A DNA stretch of 64,000 nucleotides from Glandiceps talaboti. Lineage: Eukaryota > Hemichordata > Enteropneusta > Spengelidae. The stretch is from assembly GCF_964340395.1 (NCBI RefSeq), contig NC_135565.1, positions 21,008,209 to 21,072,208 of the forward strand. The letters are read 5' to 3'. Shown piece after piece: positions 36,844-48,866 of the stretch (positions are counted from its first letter, which is position 1; every line of letters begins with the position of its first letter). A program made the position numbers and the translations under genes. The notes under the pieces are model-generated. The model worked only from the letters and a program-made list of their open reading frames with translations, had not been told where the DNA came from and searched no databases.

Positions 36844-38724
36844 CTATCCCAGACAGTATATATATATTGCAGCAATCAAAGGTGAGGGGGACACTAAGAC
36901 TGGCGTAAGATCTGCCTGTCTATACGTATATTGATATTTGTTACTTTATACTAAGTATATATTTCATATAGTATGCGGTATATAGTAACATTGTCTATAT
37001 GTCCATGTATGTGGTTATGACTTGATCTATCGTTGTAACACTTTTAACTATCGGTGACAATATCTTAATTCCTTGAACTGAGAAAGATGTATTTTACTGT
37101 TTACGATATTTTTTTATCCTGCTACTACTCTCGGGTTACAACCAATTGACAATCTGAAATGGGACAAGGACCAAGATTCTTACAGACTAAGTTAATTTTG
37201 TGACCGTGTACATCTCCTTGCGTGATTTAGTCGAGTTAACGACCTCAAATGGTATAATTTACTTTGGGACAAATGTATTTCGCATTCTCGCAAACCAGAA
37301 TTGTTATTTCTTTCGCGACACTGCGAAATATCTTGGCTGTGCGTCTTGGACGGCGCCGTAAAAGAGGCTGTGGTTTACGACGATGGTATTTCGATGATTA
37401 GTTGGGGGGGGGGGGGGGACAACCCTCAAAACCGTTTGTTAAAATAATAATACAATGTCAATAACTGTATTTGAATTGAGAAAATGGCAGGTGGAGGGCA
37501 ACAGGCGGGTGGAGGGGGGGGGGGCAATGAGTCTAGAACCCTGTTATTAAACCACAGCACATTAGGCCTAGCAAAAAATTGTGTGGTTTCAATTACGCTC
37601 AAGTTTGGAATAGGTCGGGTAGGTAGATTTTTTATTATATATTTTTATCAATTTTTTTCATATGTGAGTGTCTAGTTCAGGTAGTTATATTTTCCGTTGT
37701 TTTCCATATGGTCTCTGTGTTATTGGTTTCTTCTCATCAGATGTACAGCCATTGCAGAATGGAAGAACAGTTTTATATTGTCTTTTTAAATTGATGTCAA
37801 TTTCCGTATCCACCATTTATTGCGAGACTTCACAATTTTCGTAATTTTATTCTTTCTCGAATATGTAAAAAAAAAAGTTTAGGGTCGGCGTGAAAAGCTA
37901 GGTGGGTGTCTGGTAACCGCAACTAAACTAAAAGTGTTTTAGATTTTAAAAAACACAAAAAAACACCAACTGATTCATGAAGTTTATCGTGAACATACTG
38001 AACATTCAAAATATTCAGGTTGTAGAAATAGTAGCAAACCAAGTCAGCAAGATAACTGACTTGAAACCATGGCAACATTTTAAATTATTAAAAGTGAGAA
38101 ACATATATTACACCTTGTTCTATACTGTTACTACTCCTAGTCAGTCTAACTAATATTTCCTTAATATTCGCGTGAAAAAGACAACTGCGGTTTTGAGAGC
38201 GTTACTTTTATGGCCACATTTCTCTCCTGGTCTCATTGTTGGAGTCACCAATTTATAATGATTTATTTTTAAACAAGAGTAATTTAGACTAATTTAGTAT
38301 CAATTATACAACGCTAAATGCTAAATTATTATTGTGAAGTAGACAAGATATTAGTAACAATCTGTATATAGAATGTCACTAATTTACAATTTACCAATCT
38401 CGAGATGAGACTAGTATTGACTTGGTCAACCGTACATGTAATTGGTATTTTTACCTTACTTACCTTGTGCAATGTCTAATGATATTTGACTGCAATAACA
38501 TCATATCGTTAAGACAAGTAATAAAAACAACAATCCAACATTACTTACCTGTAGTTGTTTTCACTTGAATAATCTTGGGCTCAAACCGCTGTCACCAAGA
38601 TGTCTTGTTCACAATGTGCTCCTTGGTTACGAAAGCGGTAGTAGTTCTGTTTTGAGTTGTTGTAGAATATTTACGAAGTGGTTGATGGTGATTATTGGCT
38701 GTAGTTCTCCTAAACTGTACAGAC

Positions 38725-38880
38725 GAAGGGACGCACTCTGTACAGACCAATATTTAAGGGACAAGAGACGCACTCAGTACAAACCAAGCGAAGCACTCCG
38801 GTCGTACGGATCAAGGGACGCACTCAGTACAGGCCAAGGGACGAGAGACGCACTCAGTACAGACCAACGGACGCACTTCC
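38725..38880. repeat. GACGCACTCAGTACA repeat
   Basis: Five irregular units with GGGACGCACTCAGTACAGAC and AAGGGACAAGAG-type spacers; no coding signal. Confidence 0.75.
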
Positions 38881-39325
38881 AACAATGGTTGTATGTCAGC
38901 GTATAAGTGACTAAATAAAACTGATGAACCGCTAGGACCGTACATACGTTTATATATAATTTGATAGTTAAAATGTAACTAAACAAAACCACGGAGATTG
39001 ACATTAAGGTTATCATCAGTTGACGCAGAGTGTTGCCAAGCAACGCAGAGATCTCGAATCGATCACACAAATGTCATATGTTTTTCAAACTGATGTTAGT
39101 GGTGGACTGAGGTTATTTTACTCACATACACGTCTTTATTGCCACTGTCAGTGATGGCAATGTATACAAATGTTTGAATGGTAATCTATGTAGTGTTTTA
39201 ATAGACATAAAATTGAAACATTTGACAGAACGTGAATTACATATTCTCATATCATATATTATGACATTTACTTGAAATAAAATAGACCCGAATAGATTCA
39301 AAACTGACAGAACGAAAACTATTTA

Positions 39326-40126
39326 AAAGAATGTCCTTTGGGCAGGAGTAAAAATTGATTAAAAGTTAAAATATTTGTGTTGATTGTTCTAAAATATTGA
39401 GTATAAGTTGGCCTCAATCCAAATATCACTGGTCAATAATTGGGCCTTTGAATGGGAACAACACAAAGTGTTACGGCGATGAGACTAACAATCAATCAAT
39501 GTAGTCACCAGACACCAGTTGATAACAATGTGTACTACCTATGTCACTAGATAATAACAAAGTGGGTCAAGTTGGCGGCATTTTATTTAAAAAGAATGTC
39601 TTTTGGGCAGGAGTACATTAATTATAAGTAAAAAATACATCACATTATAAGACAAGCACAGATAACAATTCAAAACTGAACATTAAAGGCACAAAAAGGA
39701 AATATTAATATTGTGACCAATTAAATGTCTTTAAAGGGTCAGTTTTTTCTCACACATTTACAGCATAATTAGGATCACCAATAGTTAAACGTTGACAAGA
39801 AAAACGGTAGCTTTCTTCGTGGAAGTGTAATTTGCTTTCTCTATGAGAAGTTATTACTCTAAGTATTATATTTCCAGATTTTACCAGTATTCCTACCATA
39901 AGGGAACAAGATTAAGTATTTGTGTTGATTGTTGTAAAATATTGAGCAAAGCTGGCCTCAATCCAAATATCACTGGTCAAGTAGGGGGCGTTTGAATGGG
40001 AACCACACAAAGTGTTCCGGCGATGAGACTAACAATCAATGTAGTCCCCAGACACCAGTTGGTACCATGTGTACTACCTGTGTCACTCGATAATAACAAA
40101 GTGGGTCGAATTGGCTGCATTTTCTC
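39326..40126. repeat. Local tandem duplication with insertion
   Basis: The block 39326-39588 (GAATGTCCTTTGGGCAGGAG ... AAAGTGGGTCAAGTTGGC) is repeated at 39589-40126. The second copy is split by about 275 bp (39630-39915). No frame survives. Confidence 0.75.
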
Positions 40127-40294
40127 AACCAACAAGGACAAGGACACATTAAACTCAAATTTAGTATAGGTCACGAGGTCATATCTGGTCACATGACTTT
40201 ACAATTCTAGGTATATCCAAATATGGTATGCAGTTGTTCTTGAGATGTCTGACCTACAAAGTGATTAGATAGTATTCCCCATTATTTTTCTTCG

Positions 40295-40520
40295 TTCACT
40301 TCAAGAAAATACGAGTGGCCTAAGTGGCCTTATTACTACGTGTTGCTAGATAAGTTGTGGCAAACTCTTAGTTTATAAGTATTTTCCAGCTGAATGAAGT
40401 AGAATATTTGGGAATAAGAAAATACGAGTGGCCTAAGGGGCCTTGTCACTACGTGCCGCTAGATAAGTTGTGGTAAACATAAGTATTTTCTGGCTGAATG
40501 AAGTAGTTTGGGAATAATAT
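40295..40520. repeat. Tandem duplication, about 123-bp unit
   Basis: AAGAAAATACGAGTGGCCTA recurs at 40296 and 40419, each followed by CTAGATAAGTTGTGG and GCTGAATGAAGTAG. Confidence 0.85.
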
Positions 40521-40809
40521 AATTATACCTCCTAAAACATAATTTATGCAAAACCAGGAAAATAACAGACATAGAACGACCAGGGTAATATAATCCATAC
40601 TTTCTGTTCAAAGATAATAACTTGGCTTGAGTATGGTATAATGCATATATTATCACTTGTGTTTGTCAACAAGTTGAATCCCGATTTAATTGATACAATT
40701 AGTAAAAATAATTACCACACATAATCTAATGTACAACACATCAATTTACTGTTAATCTCAGCAATTGTGCTATGAAAACCTATTCAGGTGCAATGCTTGT
40801 ACGTACTCA

Positions 40810-40841
40810 TCAATGCCGTAAAGGGGACCCCAGTATAATTT

Positions 40842-40875
<34 letters not shown>

Positions 40876-41230
40876 AGAACATCCCCCCAGCTGTGATATG
40901 CATAAGGAGATTAGCTGGTATTACATAGATAGATAGATTTCATCATTATTACATGTTGTACTTATTGGTGCCGTAAAGAGGACAGTAGTTTACGACGATG
41001 GGTAACATATATCGACATTTTATAATTGCTACAGCTTGTACTCATCGATGCCGTCAAGAGGACAGTAGTTTACGACGATCAAATATATCAATGACATTTT
41101 CATAGTTGTTACAGGTTACACTCGTTGACGCCGTAAAAAGGGAGAGTTGTTTACAGAGATCAAACTTTCATCTTTGTCACAGGCTGTACTCATCGATGTC
41201 GTAAATAGACATTGATTTACGACAATATAG
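40810..41230. repeat. Degenerate hairpin repeat
   Basis: Five units of 75-90 bp with GCCGTAAA ... AGTAGTTTACGACGAT, i.e. CGTAAA/TTTACG stems. The first carries (ACG)n at 40844-40873. A lone related unit is at about 37350-37385. Confidence 0.75.
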
Positions 41231-42354
41231 AACAGATATTAACGATATTTCATGTGACATGACGTGTTTTTTATTGTATTTGTCTACTAGTCTGTTAAAG
41301 TTAACTGTACAAAGGTATACTATTGATAACACCGATTCTACACGTACAAACTGATATCAACTCAGTCCATCGTAGGTTGATACAATTAATCTTCCAACTA
41401 TATGACAGACTTTATGACCTATCATGACATCTTTCATCACAGATCACTCACTCACTGTCAGTGTTTGTTAAATTTGCATTGATGGACGCTGTAGTCCATG
41501 GCAACCATTGTAAAGATAACCTAATTGTTTCATTAAGTTTAACCAATACTAGAACTTTAATCGCTGATCGGATGTGTAGTATGTACCAATCGAATGAAAA
41601 ATAACTTACAAATTAATAAGCACCGATTACACAATGTGTGGTCATCAGAAACATATTTCGAGTTGATTTATGACTTGAAGGGACTAATTAACCATGCTGC
41701 ATATTAAAGATAAGTAACGAACGGTCATTGAAATCGATGAACTGTTTGTCAGTCCTTGATTCTAATTTATATTCTTTTTAAGCAAACAAAATGTCATTTT
41801 CAAAAAGAAGGTTTTTGGAAAGTTGGAAACAAGAAATGTTTAGAAAAACCAATGTTGATACTTTTTAATTGAAAGTTGTACAAGGCACAGTGTCTTCTGA
41901 CAGATATTGTTATCCAGTTTTAAGACCAATAGTAAAATAACTCAATTAATTATAACACCTGTAATAAAGAATTGTAAGCTACAGCGCCACCAACGTCGAT
42001 AAATACATGAGTCTAGACTTTACAGCCGTTGCTACGAGGCAATATGACAACGACAGCTGAGTCATAAGTGACTCAATAACACCCATATATATGTACTGTA
42101 CAACATGGTATCCTAGTATTAAACCACGGTTTACCCCATATCGACGTATAATGAACAATCAACCGTCAGTAAACACTTACTTACCAAAGTGCACACACAT
42201 CTTAAATGTTCCATCAGTCCTGTAATTATGGGCATATAAGATAGGTAAGGTCTGTGTTCAGTATTTCATGTCCGAAAGGTTCAAAGTATTTTTAGTATAT
42301 GGCTTGTCACTATTTTTTGTTATTTATCATATTCGGCATTAAGATAACCCTCCC

Positions 42355-42582
42355 CACAGGGGCGTGTAATATTTCATAGATTGTTGTTTTCTTATTGCTT
42401 AGAATGACGTTTTCTTAGGAAAAAATCGTACGAATCTTGCTGCTACAAATGTATCAATCTCTATACTACGAAGAAATATTAATCTCTTCCCCTTACATGT
42501 AGGAATATATAATCAAAAGGTTGTCATATTTAGTATGTAGACCTGGAAAACAACAATCTATGAAATACTACACGCCCCTGTG
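42355..42582. mobile_element. hAT-like MITE, copy 1
   Basis: 228 bp; ends CACAGGGGCGTGTAATATTT / complement. Perfect 8-bp target duplication ACCCTCCC at 42347-42354 and 42583-42590. Same family as 45710-45931, opposite orientation. Confidence 0.8.
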
Positions 42583-43095
42583 ACCCTCCCTACTAACGGT
42601 GACCAAATAGCAATCATGCATGGGTCTTCTATAACATTGCAGACAAAAAAATGTTTACAACTTTAGATGGACCATCGGGAAAGCGGTTTACTGTATCCAT
42701 AGTTGTATCAGGTGAGGAGATAAATGAATCTATTACGGTAACCCATAGTTAGTGTCTAGTCCTAAAGATATTTCAATAATACTGTAACATCTTGTCATTC
42801 AATATAATCTTATATCCCGTATTCAATTACTGACCATATATATATAATTTTTCCACAATAATGTTTTTTTTTTATTAAAAAGGAAAGTAGAAAAAACTAA
42901 ATCTTTAGAGAGTTTGATGTGACACGTAGTGATTATAAAAAACACTAAATTTAGGAAAGTATATCTGGTCGCGCACAAACATCTTTTTTATAAAAATGTA
43001 TTCGTAAGCAATGCAACACTTTTTTTTACCACAGTATTATCACGATTTCTCGTTATTATCGTAACATTTTAGGAGGGCATATAAATGTAATATAG

Positions 43096-43097
<2 letters not shown>

Positions 43098-43126
<29 letters not shown>

Positions 43127-43155
43127 TTTGTTTATTTATTTATTTATTTGTTTGT

Positions 43156-43198
<43 letters not shown>

Positions 43199-43216
43199 TT
43201 TGTCTATTTATTTATT
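43098..43216. repeat. (TTTA)n microsatellite
   Basis: About 118 bp, interrupted by TTTG units. Confidence 0.95.
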
Positions 43217-44651
43217 CACTCATCAACCAACAGGTTGACCCAATTATAGTTACATAATTAGTTTGGTTTATATTTTGAAATGGAAACCAGTTTTTAGTCT
43301 ATAAAGTACTCAAATCATTTACTATTATTTCGTGTTTACTTACACCAACGTAAGGATTTTATGTAATTAAAGTTCAAAAGCTGTTGAATGATGCATAAAA
43401 GCAACTCATATTCTTTCTCAATTTATTTTAATGAGCCGACTACAATTCTGTGTTCGTTCTGAGCTCCAACTACGCGTATTAATATTTGTAAATATTCCCC
43501 TATTTATAGGTGCATAGAAACGTTACTCTATTGATTCCGGACTCTGCAGTGTAACGACACAGTGAAGGTTGAACCGATTCACGCAAATCTAAGGCCAAGA
43601 AAAAATAGAATTGTTTCTGGTCAGGACAGGTTGTCTAAAATGGTGTGACGACGTGTTTTTTTGTCAACATTTATCTACTATTTATGGCAGTTACTGTTCT
43701 TTTTATCTAGTACTTTAGAGCAAGTGTGTATGTGGGGCAGATGTCATTTACTTGTTCATGATTGGCTCTGCAGTTGTCTTCACTGAAGTAGGGAGGGATA
43801 CTTTTGTGTTTCCCTACAGATCTGCAGACTGCATGGGCTGGACAAACACGGGAAAAAGACCGAGGCGGGGTTTTTTAAGTGATGTGCGTTGACCAGAAAC
43901 ATTTTTTTTGCCAAACATTCGAAAAGTGAGATTATATCACCATTTGACATTAACAAACAAGCGTACATCCATTCAAACAAAAACCATGTTGGATTCCACA
44001 TGTAGCAAAAAACAGAAAGTTAAGAACTACCCTCGAAGATACAAAGTTGGCGATCGTGAATGGTTTATTTTATTTTATTTTTTAAAATAATTTTGATGTT
44101 TATTGTACATTTTCAAAAGAAAATACTTCACAAAAGTAGAAGACATTATAGACACAGGACGAAGAATAATATAAAGAAAAGGTTCACAGATCAAAGAAGA
44201 GAGTAAGACACGAAACCCCATAATACTCTGAACAAATCTATTTAAGAAAATTAAAAAACTAAGTAATTGCATTAATTACTGATTAATTTACAATCTAAAT
44301 TCCAGCAGCAAAATAGAAGAAGAAAAAAGAAAAAAAAACATAGAAAAAATTCTTTAAGACTCGCTTTGCATTGTTTCGCCTTGGGTTCATTAGCAAAAAC
44401 TTACCAAAACGTGAATCCTTTCACTTTGGCTTTGACAGATCAGTTTACTACTACAGATGACAATTGAAGGTACAAATGTATTTACTATGGCTAGACATTA
44501 TATATTTGATCTTTTACTTTCATTTTTTTGTAAATTTCAAACTTTCAAACTCGTGCTTCGCACTCAGTCTCGTTTACCCATGCCCCCAGCTGGAGGCAAG
44601 AGGCCTGGCAAGACCCTTGGATCGCCCGTATCAACAGTGCCAAAACAGCTC

Positions 44652-44752
44652 TAGTCTAGGTCCAGACTGGCCGTATAACGTACTCAATGTCACTTGGGGA
44701 TAGTGATGGAGTACATTAAGTACGTAATGCGGCCAGTCTTGACGTAGACTAC
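44652..44752. mobile_element. Short MITE with 8-bp flanking repeat
   Basis: Two arms of about 45 bp (TAGTCTAGGTCCAGACTGGC versus complement TAGTCTACGTCAAGACTGGC). AACAGCTC flanks at 44644-44651 and 44753-44760. Confidence 0.55.
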
Positions 44753-45709
44753 AACAGCTCCTGTGGAGTGGATTCATTCACGAAATAACAACTCTTGTTT
44801 GCGAGAATGCTAGGCGATTAGCATATGGTACGGTACTGTAGGTTTTACTTGATGGAACTGTTACCTAGAGTTTTTCCTGACATTCTGTAAAGTATTGGCT
44901 TTTATGAGATTAGGGACCGGTCAGTTTCTTCGGCCTGGGGGTGGGGGTGGATTTGTAAGGGGTCACTCTGTTTTTGAAATTGGCAGGGGGGGGGGGTTCA
45001 CGCTATTTTGAAAATTGTTGATGGGGGGTGGGGTCATGAGCATTTCACAGACACTTGTTTCCCGAGATTCAGTGTAGTAGGCGCTGTTCTTGCAGTGTTG
45101 GTCATCAACTGAACGGTATTAAAAGTAAAATCGCTTTCCGTTCCACTTTTTAAAGAGGGGGTTACAATGAAATAAACATTAAGTCATCCTCCACTTTATT
45201 CAGCGAATTGGAAAGACCCCCCAAGTCTATGAAACTCTGCCATGTGACAAGCACACACATTCCATTCCATGCCGTTCGGTGCGCTTCCGGGAAAATCCCT
45301 CGCCAGCGTGACGTTACGTCACTAGTTTCGAACCCTTTCAGGATTAAATAAAGAGAAATCAGGTAAAATGAAAATACATGTCAGACACGTCGAATGTTGT
45401 ATTTCTATGAATGTGACGGCTTTTTCTTTGTGAAATAGACGTGTCTTCAATAACTGTCTGTGTTTCTCGAATAGTTTATACCAGTCCTAACTATCATTTT
45501 GTTTCTAAACCTATCTATGTTATGTATTATCATATAATTATCAGGGACAAACATACATCCGATATCGCATTACAAAAAAAACGGGTAAAACCCTCGATAT
45601 GCGCAGTTCACAGGCACTTGTTTCCCAAGATATGTTTCAGAATACAATACAATATCGATAATATTGAGATGGGTGGCAAATAATAATTATATGAAAGGGG
45701 TTTCTAGGA

Positions 45710-45931
45710 CACAGGGGCGTGTAATATTTCATAGATTGTTGTTTTCCAGGTCTACAGACTAAATATAACAACCTTTTGATTAATATATATTCCTACATTA
45801 AAAGGGAAGAGACTTAGTAGTATAGAGATTGATACATTTGTAGCAGCAAGATTCGTACGATATTTTCCTAAGAAAACGGCATTCTAAGCAATAAGAAAAC
45901 AACAATCTATGAAATATTACACGCCCCTGTG
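45710..45931. mobile_element. hAT-like MITE, copy 2
   Basis: 222 bp; same ends as copy 1. Perfect 8-bp target duplication TTCTAGGA at 45702-45709 and 45932-45939. The paralogous site in copy A (about 41-50) is empty. Confidence 0.8.
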
Positions 45932-47158
45932 TTCTAGGATAGCGTAAGTCGACACATCGCGAAATCATTTCGTTTATATTTATCGGTGTGTGGAATACGC
46001 GATCTTATAGTTAGAAACCCGTGTTAGTTTATCTCTTTCATATAATACTTGTCAAGTTTATATTTCAATATTATCGATATTTTATCTGTATCGATAGGTC
46101 GTCTGATAATTGGAACCATTTATACTATATCTTTTTAAAAGATGTTTTCGTAGAAAAAAATCGTGATAAAACTGTTTGGTATATGTATGTGACCGATAAC
46201 GTTATCAGTATTCACCATCTGTTACAGAGTCAGTGAACACATGATCAGCATTGGAACGACTACTTTCAGTTTCAACCCATGGTATGATAGATTACACCGT
46301 GATTTTGTTTATGGTTAAATATACGTTGTATGTCGTAATCAGTGTATTAATCCCAACACGTACGTACACGGTGTATCCAGTGGAGAAGAGAAAACACAGA
46401 TAGAAAGAACTTTTATGCACCATAGCATATTTCTGCATTTCAGCGGCCACAATACCCACAAATATTTAGTTTGGTGAATATATTAAGCGTACCTCAGTCA
46501 TTAGCCTGACACCAGTCTCTTGGGATTTTTCTGTCATGTCCAAATGTTTGACTTTGTTGCTCAGTTCAAATTTTGTAAAGGAAAATGTCCTCAACTTCTT
46601 TTCTCATGTTGCCTAGTTACAAGTATATATAATCTCTCTATGCTTATTCACTCGACTGAACTGTTTGCAATCACTGATTCTGGTCACTGTTTCACACAGA
46701 GGAACACACTGCTTGTGTTCAATTAGATAAGGAGTGAAAAGTAGAGATTTGTCAATGAGTTAGGCTAACTCATCATAGAAAATATGCAACCCATAACTCC
46801 GAATAGTTGTTAGCTTAGTTTTCATTGCGCGTATGTATACTTTTCATTGTGTATATTATGTGCATGTACTTGTAATGTTCAGATAAGTTTGTCTGCAGAT
46901 TAAAAATTACTTCTCCAAATAGATAAAACCCGAATACGATAGCCTGGGGTCATCTTGTGCTCAGCCTAGTGAAAGTGATGACGTCGAACAGAATCGTTTT
47001 TATTCTCTCTGTATTAATTTTAGACATCATGAACAAAAAAGAAGAATCTGCTATTAAAGAATGAATTATTCACTCTCCGATATCAGTGATGCTAACAATA
47101 TCTTTGATTTTCATGAAATAGCGTACATGACACTTAGCTTCCTGAGATTGAATATTTA

Positions 47159-47747
47159 GGGAGCCTTCAATGTTTACAAGGGGAGGGCCGGGAATGGAGG
47201 GGGGATCACTTATTACAAACCGCGGCTCTCGGGGGAGGGCCATACTATAGAAAATGGGATTAGGAGGATCACATTTTATTTGACTCATTGTATTGCTTAA
47301 CATTGTATTATTATTTTTGGATTTTTGTCATCCCATCGCTGCCACCCGTTCCAAATCGACGGGTTAGTGTTGGTGTTCCGATTATAGGTATCATAAGATG
47401 AACCTAATATGAAATTGCTGCTAACAACCATGTAAGTTGTGGTGTAAGTAGAGGAGAGGGTCTCACAGGTGTAAAATGGGAGCAATTGGGTAAGATATAC
47501 TAGGGATAATGATGTGGAGATGTTGACCTCTCTCCTGACGATGTCAAGAGTGTACCAATCTAATTACTGGGTGTACTAGTTGAATTGTGGCCTTCATCTC
47601 AACCAATGAGATCCAAACACATATATTTATTGATATAAGGGGAGGGTCATGTTTTAGAGAAAGAAAGTTGAGACAGGGTCACCTTTTAGCATGACGGAGA
47701 CGACAGTCCCATCCTAATCCCCCCCCTTGTAATTACTGAAGGCTCCC
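47159..47747. mobile_element. PIF/Harbinger-like non-autonomous element (copy B)
   Basis: Same element at the paralogous position (589 bp), TTA on both sides. It was therefore inserted before the segmental duplication. Confidence 0.62.
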
Positions 47748-47966
47748 TTAGTTTGTGTTGGTTGTACGTACTGTCAAATGAGGTGTTGATACCCTGGGTT
47801 GATACCTCAATGTTTGTTTGTTGACCACGACACGTCTCTATAGGTCTAAAAGTCAGGATAGTGGAAGCTACAATGATGAGATAATCGTCAGATCACATGG
47901 GATGTGATTCATTACCATTTTCGAGGAACGTTACTGAAAGTATTCCGTCCAAAACACCGTTACAAC

Positions 47967-48233
47967 ACAGTCACTTGTGAATTCGAACTAAAATTCCATT
48001 CCAAGATGGTGATATTCTAGTCTAGGATGATCATAATACAAAATAATGACGTTATTACAGGTATCTACGATAGTCAAAATACCGTTACCGGTGACCGTCT
48101 ATTTCACAAGTCACCGGTAACGGTATTTTTTTAATATTGTAAATACCTATAATAACGTCATAATTTTGTATTATGATCATCCTAGACTAGAATATTACCA
48201 TCCTGGAATGGAATATTGGTTCACAAGTGACTG
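47967..48233. mobile_element. Long-armed palindromic MITE (copy B)
   Basis: Paralogous copy; its termini CAGTCACTTGTGAA and TTCACAAGTGACTG are perfect inverted repeats. The same near-perfect 9-bp flanks are at 47958-47966 and 48234-48242. Confidence 0.68.
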
Positions 48234-48710
48234 CGTTACAGCCATAACACTGATACCATCTCGACTTATCAATAGATCCACCAGACTAGCGCCCTCTATG
48301 ATGGCAAAGAGTTACACATTTTGTACGTTTATTGATTGTATGTGATAACAAATTTTCAAAGTGACAAGAGTTCTGACTTTTGTTAAATTTGGTTATTTAG
48401 TAAACGATGTAAGATTTACTACACGTATCGTAATATGATATACATGTATAACAATATATTCTCACAGCCCACACATCGGAATTGTCGATTTGGAAAATTT
48501 CTGAAAAAGGTTACTGATACAGTTTTCTTCCTATAAAAGTTAATACTTAGTCATTGTCACGCACTCAAATCGAAAATTTGTATCAGACACAATACACATT
48601 TTATTACATTCTTTAAAACAGCCTCGTTTACAACAACGTTATTTCACACATTTCACACATATCGATCATTACCAAGAAAAACTGTTCTAATTATTCACTT
48701 ATTCTTCGAA

Positions 48711-48866
48711 CAATTCCGATATGGAATCTCTTACCACTGTCCATTCAACAATTCCGATATGGAATCTCTTACCACTGTCCATTCAACAATTCCGATATGG
48801 AATCTCTTACCACTGTCCATTCAACAATTCCGATATGGAATCTCTTACCACTGTCCATTCAACAAT
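48711..48866. repeat. 38-bp minisatellite, 4 copies (duplication copy B)
   Basis: Same unit and same flanks as 2964-3690 but exactly four copies (152 bp). Confidence 0.93.

Larger units (their letters stand above)
32033..45660. other. Intergenic region between gene A 5' end and duplication copy B
   Basis: 13.6 kb without a supportable exon: all frames are short and lack domain or splice context. It holds the MITEs at 36663, 42355 and 44652, the PIF-like fragment at 35123, microsatellites, local tandem duplications, and G/C homopolymer runs (37405-37421, 37513-37524, 44986-44997). The promoter of gene A should lie in its left part; no clear TATA box or CpG cluster was identified. Confidence 0.55.

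Noticed and set aside
38565-38906. 113-codon plus-strand frame
   Set aside because: Covers an irregular tandem repeat, no domain, no supporting splice signals.
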